In this document: positions 34,489 to 43,771 of the stretch, piece by piece
Position numbering within the stretch: position 1 is the stretch's first letter
How the letters are laid out: each line of letters opens with the position of its first letter
Assembly (NCBI RefSeq): GCF_022818495.1
Contig: NZ_CP089291.1
Location: forward strand, 3,241,501-3,305,500
Origin: Fodinisporobacter ferrooxydans
GTDB taxonomy: Bacteria > Bacillota > Bacilli > Tumebacillales > MYW30-H2
Length of the DNA: 64,000 bases
Direction of reading: 5' to 3'
Made by a program: the position numbers and the translations under genes
The notes under the pieces: model-generated
The model's database searches: none
Seen by the model: only the letters and a program-made list of their open reading frames with translations
What the model was told of the DNA's origin: nothing

Positions 34489-35583
34489 ATGATTACAGCG
34501 ATTGGCTTGCAAGACATAGTGGTGGCGGATACCGCCATCTCCTATGTCAATGGAGAAAAAGGTCAGCTTGTATATAGGGGGCATTGGGCAAAAGACCTGG
34601 CCGTTCATCATACATTTGAGGAGGTTGCCCACTTGATATGGTACGGGAGCCTGCCGAGTCCAGAGAAATTTGTTGAATTTCAAGCAAAGTTCGTCAAAGA
34701 ACGGGAACTGCCTGACTATATTCATTCGATTCTGAATGTGCTTCCGGCAGACATGACCATGATGGATGTGATTCGTACAGTCATTTCCGCACTCGGAACA
34801 TCCGGTTATGAGTATCCGCCGACATTCGATCAGGCGATTTCTCTAACGGCAAAACTTCCGACGATTATTGCTTATCGCTATCATCGTCTGCGTGGTCGGG
34901 AAATTGTCAAACCGAGAAAAGATTTATTGTATAGTGAAAATTACTTATACATGTTGAATGGGGAATGTGCACTTCCTGCACAAGTAAGGGCGCTTGACTC
35001 ATACATGGTTTTAACCATTGAGCATGGAATGAATTCGTCCACGTTTGCGGGAAGAGTCGTTGCATCCACACATTCGGATCTGGTATCTTCGATAACGGCA
35101 GCGCTTGGGGCTTTGAAAGGACCTTTGCATGGCGGTGCTCCAGCGCAAGTGACGGCCATGCTAGAAGCCATCGGAACAAAAGAAAATGCGGAACATTGGG
35201 TGCGAAATGCTTTGGAACAAGGAACGCGTTTAATGGGATTTGGTCATAGGATCTACAAAACAGTAGACCCGAGGGCTGTCGCACTACGCGACATTGCGCA
35301 ACAATTAGCAGGTGACGATTATTGGCTAGATCTTGCCATTCATACAGAAGATGTCATTCTACGGTTGTTGAAGGAATACAAGCCGAACTTAAAACTGAAC
35401 ACCAATGTTGAATTTTATTCGGCAGCGGTAATGAAAGCCGTTGGACTTGACGGGGATTTATTTACACCAACGTTTGCCGCAAGTCGCATGGTCGGATGGA
35501 CGGCTCATTGTATCGAAGCTGTAAGCAGCCGATTGATTTATCCGGAGTCTCGTTATATAGGCGATATGCCTGCAGTTGAATAA
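34489..35583 (+). CDS. citrate/2-methylcitrate synthase family protein
   Basis: 364 residues with the citrate-synthase fold blocks: RGHWAKDLAVH, IEHGMNSSTFAGRVVAST (first catalytic histidine), LGALKGPLHGGAP (second histidine), GTRLMGFGHRIYKTVDPRA, and the last catalytic region TNVEFYSAAVMKAVGL. In the last, the usual aspartate of NVDFYSA is E308. The enzyme condenses acetyl-CoA or propionyl-CoA with oxaloacetate; with an acyl-CoA dehydrogenase in front, a methylcitrate or other acyl-CoA salvage role is possible. Start ATG 34489. It is a second-line paralogue by context, not the TCA-operon gene, which is normally next to icd and mdh. Confidence 0.85.
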   Translation: MITAIGLQDIVVADTAISYVNGEKGQLVYRGHWAKDLAVHHTFEEVAHLIWYGSLPSPEKFVEFQAKFVKERELPDYIHSILNVLPADMTMMDVIRTVISALGTSGYEYPPTFDQAISLTAKLPTIIAYRYHRLRGREIVKPRKDLLYSENYLYMLNGECALPAQVRALDSYMVLTIEHGMNSSTFAGRVVASTHSDLVSSITAALGALKGPLHGGAPAQVTAMLEAIGTKENAEHWVRNALEQGTRLMGFGHRIYKTVDPRAVALRDIAQQLAGDDYWLDLAIHTEDVILRLLKEYKPNLKLNTNVEFYSAAVMKAVGLDGDLFTPTFAASRMVGWTAHCIEAVSSRLIYPESRYIGDMPAVE

Positions 35584-35613
35584 ACAATTGCGGATGGAAG
35601 AAAGGAGTTTTAA

Positions 35614-36759
35614 ATGATTCGATTACTCGTCATATTTCTTGCAACAACCAACGTTTTTATACTTTTATACGCTCCACAACCGTTGCTTCCTTTGTTTTCA
35701 AAGGAGTTTCATGTTTCTATTTCTATGGCGAGTCTTTCCATATCGTTAACGATTATTATGCTTGCTATTGCTTCCTTGCTTTTGTCACCTGTTTTAGATC
35801 GATGGGGCAGAAAACAAGTAGTTTTGCTATCAAGTGCATTATTAATCGTACCAAGCGTAATGCTCTCGTTTACACATACCTTTGCTTGGGTGCTTGTTTG
35901 GAGAACGTTATATGGGCTATTTATTCCAGGAGTGACAGCGATTCTTGTGGCTTATACATCTGAGGAGTTTCCAAAGGAAAAACGCGGCCGTGTTGTAGGA
36001 ACGTATGTAAGTGCAACTGTGATGGGCGGATTGCTGGGTCGCGTCATAGCTGGTCCAATCGCCGATGCGTATTCCTGGCAAGCTGTATTTGCCGTGATTG
36101 CAGGTTTCTCAACACTTGTTTGTTTGTTCGTTTGGTTGTTTCTTCCTAAATCACGGCATCAAACCAAAAGCGATCCAAAAAGTTTTGGCACCCATATGAA
36201 AAATCCTGCGCTCTTAGGCACGTTTTTTATTGGTTTTTCTCAGTTTTTTGCGTTTATAGCGTTTTTTACATATCTTCCTTTCTATGCGAGCAAGGAACTG
36301 AATTTAAATATTGTGCAAATATCGCTACTTTATATCACATATTTGTTTGGAGTGTTTTCAGCACCTGCCGCCGGGTTTTTATCCGATCGAATCGGCAGGC
36401 GTTCCACTATGGCAATCGGACATATCATTGGAGCGTTGGGAATTTTCGTAACATTGATTCCATCCATTACTTGTCTCGTTTTAGGTGCGTCATTATTAAC
36501 GCTTGGGAACTTTGCGTCACAATCAGCAACTACCGCTTATGTGACAGATATTGCAAAACACTCCAGGGGAGCTGCTTCTTCTCTTTATCTTGTTTTCTTT
36601 TATACGGGAGGAAGTTTAGGAGCATGGATTCCAGGAGTCATATGGAGGTCGTATGCTTGGCACGGGCTTGTAACGGTAAGCATAGGAACTATCCTATTTG
36701 CTTTGCTAAGCAATTTCATTCTTGCAGGCAAAACATTAGAAGCAAGAAGGATGCCGTAA
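35614..36759 (+). CDS. MFS transporter (YnfM-like)
   Basis: 381 residues and twelve membrane segments. The MFS loop motif appears as SPVLDRWGRKQVVLLSS in the first half and GFLSDRIGRRSTMAIGH in the second. YAPQPLLPLFSKEFHVS near the N-terminus and GRVVGTYVSATVMGGLLGRV are typical of the YnfM/Bcr-like drug and small-molecule exporters. Start ATG 35614 with GAAAGGAG upstream, 30 bases after the citrate-synthase-like gene, so it belongs to the c-di-GMP-controlled operon. The substrate is unknown; export of an organic acid made by the two enzymes would fit. Confidence 0.8.
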   Translation: MIRLLVIFLATTNVFILLYAPQPLLPLFSKEFHVSISMASLSISLTIIMLAIASLLLSPVLDRWGRKQVVLLSSALLIVPSVMLSFTHTFAWVLVWRTLYGLFIPGVTAILVAYTSEEFPKEKRGRVVGTYVSATVMGGLLGRVIAGPIADAYSWQAVFAVIAGFSTLVCLFVWLFLPKSRHQTKSDPKSFGTHMKNPALLGTFFIGFSQFFAFIAFFTYLPFYASKELNLNIVQISLLYITYLFGVFSAPAAGFLSDRIGRRSTMAIGHIIGALGIFVTLIPSITCLVLGASLLTLGNFASQSATTAYVTDIAKHSRGAASSLYLVFFYTGGSLGAWIPGVIWRSYAWHGLVTVSIGTILFALLSNFILAGKTLEARRMP

Positions 36760-36788
36760 TATACAAATGATAGGAGAACAATGGGGAA

Positions 36789-38753
36789 ATGGCTATGAAA
36801 GGACTTACAATAAAAAACAGATTAATTGGATCATTTGCAGCAATATTAATCATTCCTAGCATCACTATCGGTTATTTATCCTATTCCGACGCACAAACTC
36901 AAATCAAACAGCAACTGGTTCGATCGGCTGATCAAAATGTGGGACTGCTGAATTCTATCATCACAAACACATTAAAAGGGAAATTTCAAGATTTGGATCG
37001 ACTATCAAAACTCATCACACAGACGGATTATCAAGGAAATGAAACATCTGTTGCCGCGCAAAAACTGGAAAATTATGCGGCATATCAAGAAGACATAAAA
37101 AGCGCATTTGTCGTTACGAACACAGGGGATATCATAACACCATCCACGCAAAAATTGCCGGGGAACTTTAACCCCAAAACGTCCACATGGTATCAGGAAG
37201 CCATGCGCCAAAAAGGGAAAGTAATACTGTCAGGGCCCTTTGTAAATCCGGCAGATAAGTCTCTGCTTGTGACTATCGCGAAAACGACAGCTGACGATAG
37301 CGGAGTAATCGGCATGAATTTTAATCTGAAAAATATAGCAGATCAAACAAAAAACATTAAGTTCGGGAATCAGGGATATATAGTAGTGTATGATGAGAAT
37401 AAAAAATTCTTGATTCATCCAACCATAGCTCCCGGCAAGAAAATACCGGCGTATGATGATGGTTTGTATCGACAGAAATCTGGTACAGTAAATTATATGT
37501 TCAACGGTCAGCCAAAGATGATGATCTTTGATACGAATCCTTTGACTGGTTGGAAAATTGCCGGCAATATGTCAACAAGCGAAATCACGGATTTAGCGTA
37601 TCCAATCTTATATAAATCATTTTTCGTAACAATGATCGCACTGATTATTGGTGGACTATTGGTATATTTCATCATTCGTTCGATATTGCGACCGTTAAAG
37701 CATATGCTTGGAGTTTCCAAGAAAATCAGTCAAGGCGACTTGACAGAAAAGTTAGAAATTAACTCAAATGATGAATTAAGTCAACTGAGTTTAAGTTTTA
37801 ATACGATGAGTGATTCGCTTCGTTCCATCGTATCTGAAATTGGCATGACAGTCAGACATCTGGCTTCATCTTCTGAGGAACTATCGGCAAGTACCGAACA
37901 AACAAGCAGAGCAACAGAACAGATTGCTGCATCGATTCAAGAAGTGTCCGCAGGATCTCAACAGCAGGCAAAGGATTTAGAACAAGCGTCGCAAACTGTA
38001 AGTGAAATGGCTTCCGGAATTCAGCAAATTTCCTATAGTTCAGAAACTGTTTCCACGACTGCTGCTGAAACATCCGAGGCGACGCTAGAGGGCAATAAAG
38101 CAATACATAAAGCCATCAATCAGATGAATTCCATCCATACAACAGTACTCGATGCATCTCAGTCGATTAAAGAATTAGGGGATTACGCCAAAAACATCGA
38201 TACAATCGTTGAAGTGATTACAAACATTTCTTCCCAAACGAATCTTTTGGCTTTAAACGCTGCGATCGAAGCGGCAAGAGCCGGCGAACACGGAAGAGGA
38301 TTTGCGGTAGTCGCCGACGAAGTGCGGAAACTGGCCGAACAATCGCAAAACTCTGCAAAACAAATTTCTGATTATATTGCAACGATTCAAGTTGGAATCA
38401 AGAAAGCAGTTGAATCCATGGATGCCGGAACAAAGGAAGTCAATTCCGGCATAGAAGTGGTGAATTTGGCGAAAAATTCCTTTGGTAAAATTTCTACATC
38501 TGTCGATGAGGTATTTCGACAAATTCAAGAAGTTTCTGCTACAACTGAACAAATGTCTGCGGGTGCAGAAGAAATTGTACGAGTGGTAGATCGTATCGTG
38601 GAAGCTTCAGAAACAACATCGTCGGCAACACAAACGGTATCTGCTGCGACGGAAGAACAACTGGCATCGATGGAAGAGATATCTTCATTTGCCAGTACTT
38701 TGGCGAAAACGGCGGAAGAACTGCAAAGTGTGATAAATAAATTCAGAGTCTAA
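36789..38753 (+). CDS. methyl-accepting chemotaxis protein with dCache sensor
   Basis: 654 residues. One membrane segment near the N-terminus ([20 protein letters not shown]), an extracellular double-Cache domain (about 35-275, including [20 protein letters not shown] and [13 protein letters not shown]), a second membrane segment (about 280-300), HAMP ([20 protein letters not shown]), then a long signalling coiled coil with tip [20 protein letters not shown] and [23 protein letters not shown] 36795 also fits with a GGGGAA site; 36789 uses AGGAG further up. It steers chemotaxis via CheA/CheW. Cache domains of this kind often bind amino or organic acids; the ligand is not readable. It follows the MFS gene by 29 bases and may be co-transcribed. 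Confidence 0.9.
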   Translation: MAMKGLTIKNRLIGSFAAILIIPSITIGYLSYSDAQTQIKQQLVRSADQNVGLLNSIITNTLKGKFQDLDRLSKLITQTDYQGNETSVAAQKLENYAAYQEDIKSAFVVTNTGDIITPSTQKLPGNFNPKTSTWYQEAMRQKGKVILSGPFVNPADKSLLVTIAKTTADDSGVIGMNFNLKNIADQTKNIKFGNQGYIVVYDENKKFLIHPTIAPGKKIPAYDDGLYRQKSGTVNYMFNGQPKMMIFDTNPLTGWKIAGNMSTSEITDLAYPILYKSFFVTMIALIIGGLLVYFIIRSILRPLKHMLGVSKKISQGDLTEKLEINSNDELSQLSLSFNTMSDSLRSIVSEIGMTVRHLASSSEELSASTEQTSRATEQIAASIQEVSAGSQQQAKDLEQASQTVSEMASGIQQISYSSETVSTTAAETSEATLEGNKAIHKAINQMNSIHTTVLDASQSIKELGDYAKNIDTIVEVITNISSQTNLLALNAAIEAARAGEHGRGFAVVADEVRKLAEQSQNSAKQISDYIATIQVGIKKAVESMDAGTKEVNSGIEVVNLAKNSFGKISTSVDEVFRQIQEVSATTEQMSAGAEEIVRVVDRIVEASETTSSATQTVSAATEEQLASMEEISSFASTLAKTAEELQSVINKFRV

Positions 38754-39049
38754 GTGCAAAAAACAAATTCTAACGACAAAACTTACCGACGGCGCTCGAT
38801 TATGGGCGCTTGTTTTCATAATTGTGCCAAAGTTGTTTATTGATGAGGTGACGAGTGGATTTTCAGTGGCTCAACAGCGGATCGTTTGATTTCCGTTATT
38901 TTTATAATAAGAGAACATTATCCTCATTATAATTATTCTCTATTTTCTAAAAAATGAAAACGGTGATATGATTCATGATTGTGGTTGGGTACAAACCCTT
39001 CTACGAGCATATCTTTTCCAATTTCCTTTAATTCAGCCAAAGTATTCTC

Positions 39050-39556
39050 TTAATCGTTGTCTGTTTTTAATGGATGAACGATTGGATCATTCTTTCGTAT
39101 CATCCGTAAGAATAATTTTTGAAAACGATGGGGTAAATCCATAATAAAATACGCAAGAACCGTTGCAAGAATTCCAGTTGCATAAAATCCGCATCCAAAA
39201 AGCATCCCGATTGCTGCAGTTACCCAGATTCCGGAAGCGGTCGGAATCCCTTTTATTACTTTGTTTTTATAAATGATTCCAGCACCAAGAAAACCGACGC
39301 CTGTAACGATTTGCGCGGCAACCCGGTCTGTTTTAAACCCAAACTTCGCCGCGATCACGAACAGACAGGAACCTATGCAGACAAGAGAATACGTTCGGAA
39401 TATCGCTCCGTATTGGGAAAATGGAAGATCGACAAAGCTTTCACGTTCCAAACCGATCAAACAACCGGCAATAAATGCAATCAAAACTCGAATGACGATA
39501 ATCGGGAAATATTGAAGTTCTATATCTAGATCGTAAAACAGTAAAATCGCCTTCAT
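39050..39556 (-). CDS. MgtC/SapB family membrane protein
   Basis: 168 residues with four to five membrane segments. The family signatures IAGCLIGLERES, FRTYSLVCIGSCLFVIA, AQIVTGVGFLGAGIIYKNK and GIPTASGIWVTAAIGMLFGCG are all visible. MgtC-like proteins affect magnesium and phosphate homeostasis and modulate F-type ATP synthase in some bacteria. It is short because the C-terminal soluble domain of longer members is absent. No neighbour helps to define a role. The region 38754-39049 between it and the chemoreceptor gene has no other gene I can support. Confidence 0.85.
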   Translation of the reverse strand: MKAILLFYDLDIELQYFPIIVIRVLIAFIAGCLIGLERESFVDLPFSQYGAIFRTYSLVCIGSCLFVIAAKFGFKTDRVAAQIVTGVGFLGAGIIYKNKVIKGIPTASGIWVTAAIGMLFGCGFYATGILATVLAYFIMDLPHRFQKLFLRMIRKNDPIVHPLKTDND

Positions 39557-39713
39557 TCGTATGCATTTTCTGATTGAAACACAGGAATAGTTTACACAAA
39601 TTGATACTGGAATAATCCAAATCAGTCGCAGGTTGGATATTTTGGCAGATTTCGTTGCTTATTTTATGTATGTGAGGACATAAGGCCGCTTGGCGGCCTT
39701 ATGCTGTGGTCGA

Positions 39714-39833
39714 TTAATAGACAGGGACTGTTTTACAAACTTGTGTGTATCCGGGAACAAGCAAGAAGAACAATACGAAGATGATTAAAAACACGACAGC
39801 CCACTGGGTATATCCGCCAAAAACGCCATACAT
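39714..39833 (-). CDS. small YjcZ-like hydrophobic sporulation protein (39 aa)
   Basis: Starts MYGVFGGYTQWAVVFLIIFV, continues as a single hydrophobic helix, and ends TQVCKTVPVY before TAA. GAGGAG lies nine to fourteen bases before the ATG on the minus strand. The Tyr/Gly-rich start plus one membrane helix is the layout of YjcZ/YhdX-family small sporulation proteins of Bacillus, but the polar tail with a cysteine is unusual. A GC-rich hairpin (39682-39700) follows the stop. Confidence 0.6.
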   Translation of the reverse strand: MYGVFGGYTQWAVVFLIIFVLFFLLVPGYTQVCKTVPVY

Positions 39834-40006
39834 GCTGTATCACTCCTCATTAAATAGAGATGGAATATACTATTTAAGGACAGATGGATACGTAGCGGTG
39901 AAAGCCTAGTGGATAAAAATTTATGCAAATGCACAGAGGGAACGCGACAATAGCTGCATGTAAGGCGAATGTTTCCTGCAACTGTTTGTTGGATTCATTT
40001 GTTGAA

Positions 40007-40540
40007 TTAAAATAAATCATGTTTTAAGATCAGATTTGTCCGGTCCTCGTGATATAAGTAATCACCCAAGGTAGCAGTTATTAAAAAATAGCCGGTTTCA
40101 TTTGCAGTCAAGCATAGCGTACAATATTGCGGGTCCTTGACAGATTCCAGGGATTTTGACTCAAAAACAGCCTGCAACAGTTGGCTTTCCAGCAAAAAAT
40201 ACTCTGCTTTTCCATCCGTGCCTTCCAATTCTGTTTTTTCTTCCAAGATCTTTGCATCTTTTGGCAAAATTTCGAGTGCTTTTTGTAGTGCTGCTTGTTT
40301 ATCGCTCAAGGGTTGGTCATTTTGGATAAACTGTACCATAATCGCTCGATCTTCAAAAAAACGAACGAATATCGAGTTGTCTTGAAATCTTCCCCATTCG
40401 GTTACACCTGAATTTTCTCCGTAACTTTTTTCAAACGTGTGGTACCGGTCACCCAAACCACCTGTGGAGGTAATTTGTGCAGGAATTTCCTCCGTGATGT
40501 TCGAAGTTGGTTTCTTATCTTTATTGAAAAGTTTAAACAT
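40007..40540 (-). CDS. uncharacterised protein (177 aa)
   Basis: I do not recognise the family. The sequence is soluble and acidic, without signal peptide or membrane segment. It begins MFKLFNKDKK, has an aromatic-rich central part (TEWGRFQDNSIFVRFFEDRA, then IMVQFIQND), a helix rich in Ala/Leu/Lys (KQAALQKALEILPKDAK), and a C-terminal part with two cysteines (PQYCTLCLTANETGYFLITA). The pattern of beta strands could be a small single-domain fold. Start ATG 40540 has GAGGTGAG upstream on the minus strand. It stands alone between a YjcZ-like gene and a divergent secreted protein. Confidence 0.7.
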   Translation of the reverse strand: MFKLFNKDKKPTSNITEEIPAQITSTGGLGDRYHTFEKSYGENSGVTEWGRFQDNSIFVRFFEDRAIMVQFIQNDQPLSDKQAALQKALEILPKDAKILEEKTELEGTDGKAEYFLLESQLLQAVFESKSLESVKDPQYCTLCLTANETGYFLITATLGDYLYHEDRTNLILKHDLF

Positions 40541-40758
40541 GGCTCACCTCTAGATCTGTTTGGTCGATATGCTTTCGTCCATTTCATTATACCAGTATAA
40601 AAGGGGCAAAAGTAAAACCAATTATTTCAGACGGAATATTTTCCACGCTGCTTTTCATTTTCCAAATTCATTACATATTTATTCCGAAAATTATGGGTAT
40701 AGTGGAAATATCAGCGCGAGCTTATTGCACATTTTAATGAAAATGGAGTGTGAAATGA

Positions 40759-41475
40759 ATGGTATCGAAAAAAGTCTTAGGATGGATCGCCGCGGCAACG
40801 ATTGCAGGTGTAGGCGCAAGTGCGGCAATTCCGGCATTTGCGGCATCCAATACAGCTGCCACAACCAATCAGCAGACAGGCGCTGCTGAACATCATCATA
40901 AACACCCGGATCATTTGAAAGAAGTAGCATCCGTTTTAGGTATCGATGCAAAAACATTGCGGGCAGATTTAAAAGCTGGCCAATCGATTGCTGACGTTGC
41001 ACAAAGCAAAGGAATTTCCGAACAAACCGTTATTTCCAAATTACAGGATGATTTAAAAAGCCATTTGGATGTGGCTGTGAAAAATGGAAAAATGACAGCA
41101 GACAAGGAACAAACCATTCTTGCAAAAGCGCCTGCGCGTATTCAAAAACTCGTGGAGCATAAAGGGCTCTTTAAAAAACACAAACATCATAAGCGGCAAA
41201 TGTTATTCAATGAGGTATCTTCGGTCATTGGCGTTGATAAACAAACATTGCGGGCAGATTTAAAAGCTGGCCAATCGATTGCCGAAGTTGCGCAAAGCAA
41301 AGGGATTTCCGAACAAACGTTAATCGCAGATCTGCAAGGGAAGTTACAATCCCGTTTGGATCAAGCTGTCGCTGACGGAAAGATAACAAAGGAAAAAGAG
41401 TCCCAAATCCTCTCACATGCGCAAACAAGAATTCAAAAGCTCGTGGAACATAAATTTGTCAAAAAACAAGCATGA
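40759..41475 (+). CDS. secreted protein with two copies of a helical repeat
   Basis: 238 residues. Signal peptide (KKVLGWIAAATIAGVGASAA, cut after IPAFA). Two roughly 80-residue repeats follow, each preceded by a His/Lys-rich linker (HHHKHPDHLK; KKHKHHKRQ). Each repeat reads EV(A/S)SVxGxDxxTLRADLKAG, then QSIA(D/E)VAQSKGISEQT, then a coiled part ending ARIQKLVEHK or TRIQKLVEHK. The repeats are similar also at the DNA level (about 40950-41030 and 41240-41320), so the duplication is fairly recent. I know this kind of repeat from uncharacterised exported proteins of Bacillales; the function is unknown. The histidine-rich linkers could bind metal. Confidence 0.75.
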   Translation: MVSKKVLGWIAAATIAGVGASAAIPAFAASNTAATTNQQTGAAEHHHKHPDHLKEVASVLGIDAKTLRADLKAGQSIADVAQSKGISEQTVISKLQDDLKSHLDVAVKNGKMTADKEQTILAKAPARIQKLVEHKGLFKKHKHHKRQMLFNEVSSVIGVDKQTLRADLKAGQSIAEVAQSKGISEQTLIADLQGKLQSRLDQAVADGKITKEKESQILSHAQTRIQKLVEHKFVKKQA

Positions 41476-41501
41476 CATTCATGATTCCTAAAGTGACGAT
41501 C

Positions 41502-41536
41502 AAAGCAGCCAGCCGTTCATTCGGTTGGCTGCTTTT
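41502..41536 (+). terminator. terminator after the repeat protein gene
   Basis: AAAGCAGCCAGCCG pairs with CGGTTGGCTGCTTTTT (with G-U and one imperfect base) around TTCATT, followed by a T-run. Confidence 0.75.
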
Positions 41537-41641
41537 TGCATGGAACAATCCTGTAATATGGTAAACTAATGAAGTAGAGGCGAATCCTGCCGAATCGATG
41601 TTTCATACGATTTTTCGTAGAATGGAGGAGAAACATTCAGG

Positions 41642-42820
41642 ATGATAAAAAAATCAATGGATGAATTTATACGAAACGACAGAGAGCAAGAGTTGATTCA
41701 AATGGTGGACACATTGGCTGCCCGTTTTGCAAAGCGTGCCGCAAAATATGATGTTGAAGGCAGCTTTCCATTTGAAAACTTTGCCGATTTAAAGAGCGCA
41801 GGGTATTTGAAGCTCACCGTGCCAAAGGAATTTGGCGGCGATGAGATTTCTCTATATGAAATGCTGCTTTTGCAAGAACGTTTGGCTACGGGTGACGGTT
41901 CAACGGCGTTGGCAGTCGGTTGGCACGTTGGACTGATGTTAAATTTACGTTATACGCGAAGTTGGCCGGATGGCTTGTATGCAGAATTCTGCCGGAATGT
42001 AGTAGAGAAAGGAACTATGCTGAATAATTTTGCGAGCGAGCCGACAACCGGCAGCCCCACGCGCGGCGGCAGGCCAGCGACGATTGCGGAACGGGTCGAC
42101 GGCGGTTGGGTAATTACAGGCAGAAAGACGTTCAGTACGTTAAGCCCGGTCTTGGATCAATTTGTCGTGACAGCAAGTATCGCAAATGAAGATTCCGTCG
42201 GCGAATTTCTTGTTGCAAAGTCAGAAGGTGTTCAGGTCGAAGAAACATGGGATACGTTAGGGATGCGCGGTACAGGCAGCCATGATTTGATCTTGCAGCG
42301 GGCATTTGTTGAAGACGGAAAATTGCTGCGGCGAGTGGTTCCGGGAGAAAAGTCTTTGCAGGATCAGTTGGGAAATGGCTGGCTTTTACATATACCCGCC
42401 TGTTATTTGGGCATTGCATTTTCTGCCCGCAATTTTGCCGTTCAATTTGCCAAGCGCCATCGACCCAACAGTCTGCAAGGATCGATTTCAGAACTTCCGC
42501 ACATCCAGTCACAAATCGGGCAAATGGAAGCGGAATTGCGGACTGCGCGCACGCTTATGTATTCGATAGCTGAGCGCTGGGATCAAGATATTGAGAATCG
42601 GCCGCATTTCAAAACCGAGTTGGGATTGGTCAAATATGTTGCGACAAATTCCGCATTGTCCGTTGTTGACAAAGCGATGCGTATCGTAGGCGGATTGAGC
42701 CTATATCGGACATTGCCGTTAGAACGTATGTATCGGGATGTGCGGGCGGGATTGCACAATCCGCCGATGGATGATGCGGTCATACGGGATTTGGCGAAAA
42801 CGGCGCTTTCTGAGGCGTGA
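41642..42820 (+). CDS. acyl-CoA dehydrogenase-like flavoprotein (YdbM/SfnC/DszC group)
   Basis: 392 residues with the acyl-CoA dehydrogenase fold: KSAGYLKLTVPKEFGGDEIS in the N-terminal domain, FASEPTTGSPTRGGRPATIA and WVITGRKTFSTLSPVLDQFV in the beta domain, MRIVGGLSLYRTLPLERMYR with DVRAGLHNPPMDDAVI at the end. The ending HNPPMDD in place of the EGT motif with its catalytic glutamate marks the YdbM/DszC/SfnC-type branch. That branch includes flavin monooxygenases and sulfur-compound enzymes as well as dehydrogenases. Start ATG 41642 with GGAGGAG upstream. It is a single gene; neither substrate nor partner flavin reductase is evident. Confidence 0.8.
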   Translation: MIKKSMDEFIRNDREQELIQMVDTLAARFAKRAAKYDVEGSFPFENFADLKSAGYLKLTVPKEFGGDEISLYEMLLLQERLATGDGSTALAVGWHVGLMLNLRYTRSWPDGLYAEFCRNVVEKGTMLNNFASEPTTGSPTRGGRPATIAERVDGGWVITGRKTFSTLSPVLDQFVVTASIANEDSVGEFLVAKSEGVQVEETWDTLGMRGTGSHDLILQRAFVEDGKLLRRVVPGEKSLQDQLGNGWLLHIPACYLGIAFSARNFAVQFAKRHRPNSLQGSISELPHIQSQIGQMEAELRTARTLMYSIAERWDQDIENRPHFKTELGLVKYVATNSALSVVDKAMRIVGGLSLYRTLPLERMYRDVRAGLHNPPMDDAVIRDLAKTALSEA

Positions 42821-42868
42821 AATCTGGAAAGAGCGGCTGCTGAAAGAGCAATTACACGGGAAAGCGAA

Positions 42869-42892
42869 CAAAGAGCCCATATGGGCTCTTTG
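42869..42892. terminator. perfect 24-base palindrome after the flavoprotein gene
   Basis: CAAAGAGCCCAT followed by ATGGGCTCTTTG; the hairpin ends in TTTG and a T-poor tail. It is likely to terminate both the flavoprotein gene and the minus-strand gerP-like genes. Confidence 0.65.
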
Positions 42893-42943
42893 TCGTTCGA
42901 CGGTGTCATATTCCTGTTGGAAACCTTCTGTTCGTGTCTTTCA

Positions 42944-43073
42944 CACATCCCTCCAGCGTTTGCGGCTGATGTTCTGTGGTGCTACACGTTGGGTGCCTTC
43001 GGCACATCCCTCCAGTTTCGAAGCTGAATGGTTATATGGCAACTACACGTTTGTGTGTTTCCACACCCTTCAG
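42944..43073. repeat. imperfect 59-base tandem repeat in the intergenic region
   Basis: CACATCCCTCCAG occurs at 42944 and 43003, and a decayed form CACACCCTTCAG at 43062, exactly 59 bases apart each time. Between them CTACACGTTGGGTGCCTTC and CTACACGTTTGTGTGTTTC are also aligned. Copies diverge strongly outside these blocks. There is no matching coding frame; 42821-43137 otherwise holds only the palindrome. Confidence 0.6.
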
Positions 43074-43137
43074 TTGGAAATCATCTCACCGTCTGAGGAT
43101 AGTATGTGTTGGGAGGACTTCTTTATACGAAAAATTT

Positions 43138-43341
43138 TCAGGTCTGGTTTTGTTGAGTTGGGCCGGGTTGTTTTGCAATCACTTGCGGTTGTTGCAGCGG
43201 TTGGCTGATCGAGTCGGTTTGCGGCGTTACCAGACATGAATCGCCAATAACCACCGTACTGGCGTTTGATACAGAATTTAGCTTGATTGTTCCGATGGAA
43301 AACGACTCATTTTGTACAGTCATACGCAATTTGCGGGACAC
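43138..43341 (-). CDS. GerPD/GerPB-like spore germination protein
   Basis: 67 residues. Core NESFSIGTIKLNSVSNASTV then VIGDS matches the short beta pattern shared by the GerP proteins (xIxVGxIxxNxVxxSSxxxIGDS). A Gln/Pro-rich tail follows. The start is GTG 43341 with GGAGG eight bases upstream; ATG 43323 is an alternative. It directly follows the GerPC-like gene (six bases apart). GerP proteins act in the spore coat and help germinants pass to the inner receptors. Confidence 0.7.
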   Translation of the reverse strand: MSRKLRMTVQNESFSIGTIKLNSVSNASTVVIGDSCLVTPQTDSISQPLQQPQVIAKQPGPTQQNQT

Positions 43342-43346
43342 ATATG

Positions 43347-43634
43347 TCACCTCCGCTTGATGGTGCGTAAAGTTTTTAGTGTTGGCTGATTGCGGCTCCT
43401 GATGGAAGTTTCGGCTGTGATGGATAGCTGATTTTGATATGCTGTTTCTTCCAATAATTGAATGCGAAGGTTTGCGCCGTCCACTTGTTCTTGTAGTTTC
43501 ATCAGTTGGTTTTTAAGATGTTCCACTTCATTTTGTAGAAACTTTAATTTTTCAAAGGATTCGCGATGCGACATTTGTGAATTCATGGAAGTGTTTTGAA
43601 AAGGATATCGAAACCACTGATCAAATGATTCCAT
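43347..43634 (-). CDS. GerPC-like coiled-coil spore protein
   Basis: 95 residues. The central part is one coiled coil (FEKLKFLQNEVEHLKNQLMK, then LQEQVDGANLRIQLLEETA), preceded by an aromatic start (MESFDQWFRYPFQNTS) and followed by a basic tail. GerPC of Bacillus also combines an aromatic N-terminus with a coiled coil but is longer (about 200 residues). The assignment rests on this layout and on the adjacent GerPD-like gene. It could be a truncated relative. Confidence 0.55.
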   Translation of the reverse strand: MESFDQWFRYPFQNTSMNSQMSHRESFEKLKFLQNEVEHLKNQLMKLQEQVDGANLRIQLLEETAYQNQLSITAETSIRSRNQPTLKTLRTIKRR

Positions 43635-43771
43635 ATGTTTTCTCCTTGGGATTTTTGTTACATGCTTCTGTATGTGTCAAAAGTTACAGATCATAGAAAG
43701 CCGATATTCAAAAGTGACCGAATTCGATGCATAGGCATATGATACACATTATCGTATGTGAGGTGTTGAAG

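Noticed and set aside
42944-43073. Possible CRISPR array
   Set aside because: The 59-base units diverge across their length and show no short constant repeat with unique spacers of equal size; no cas genes in the window.
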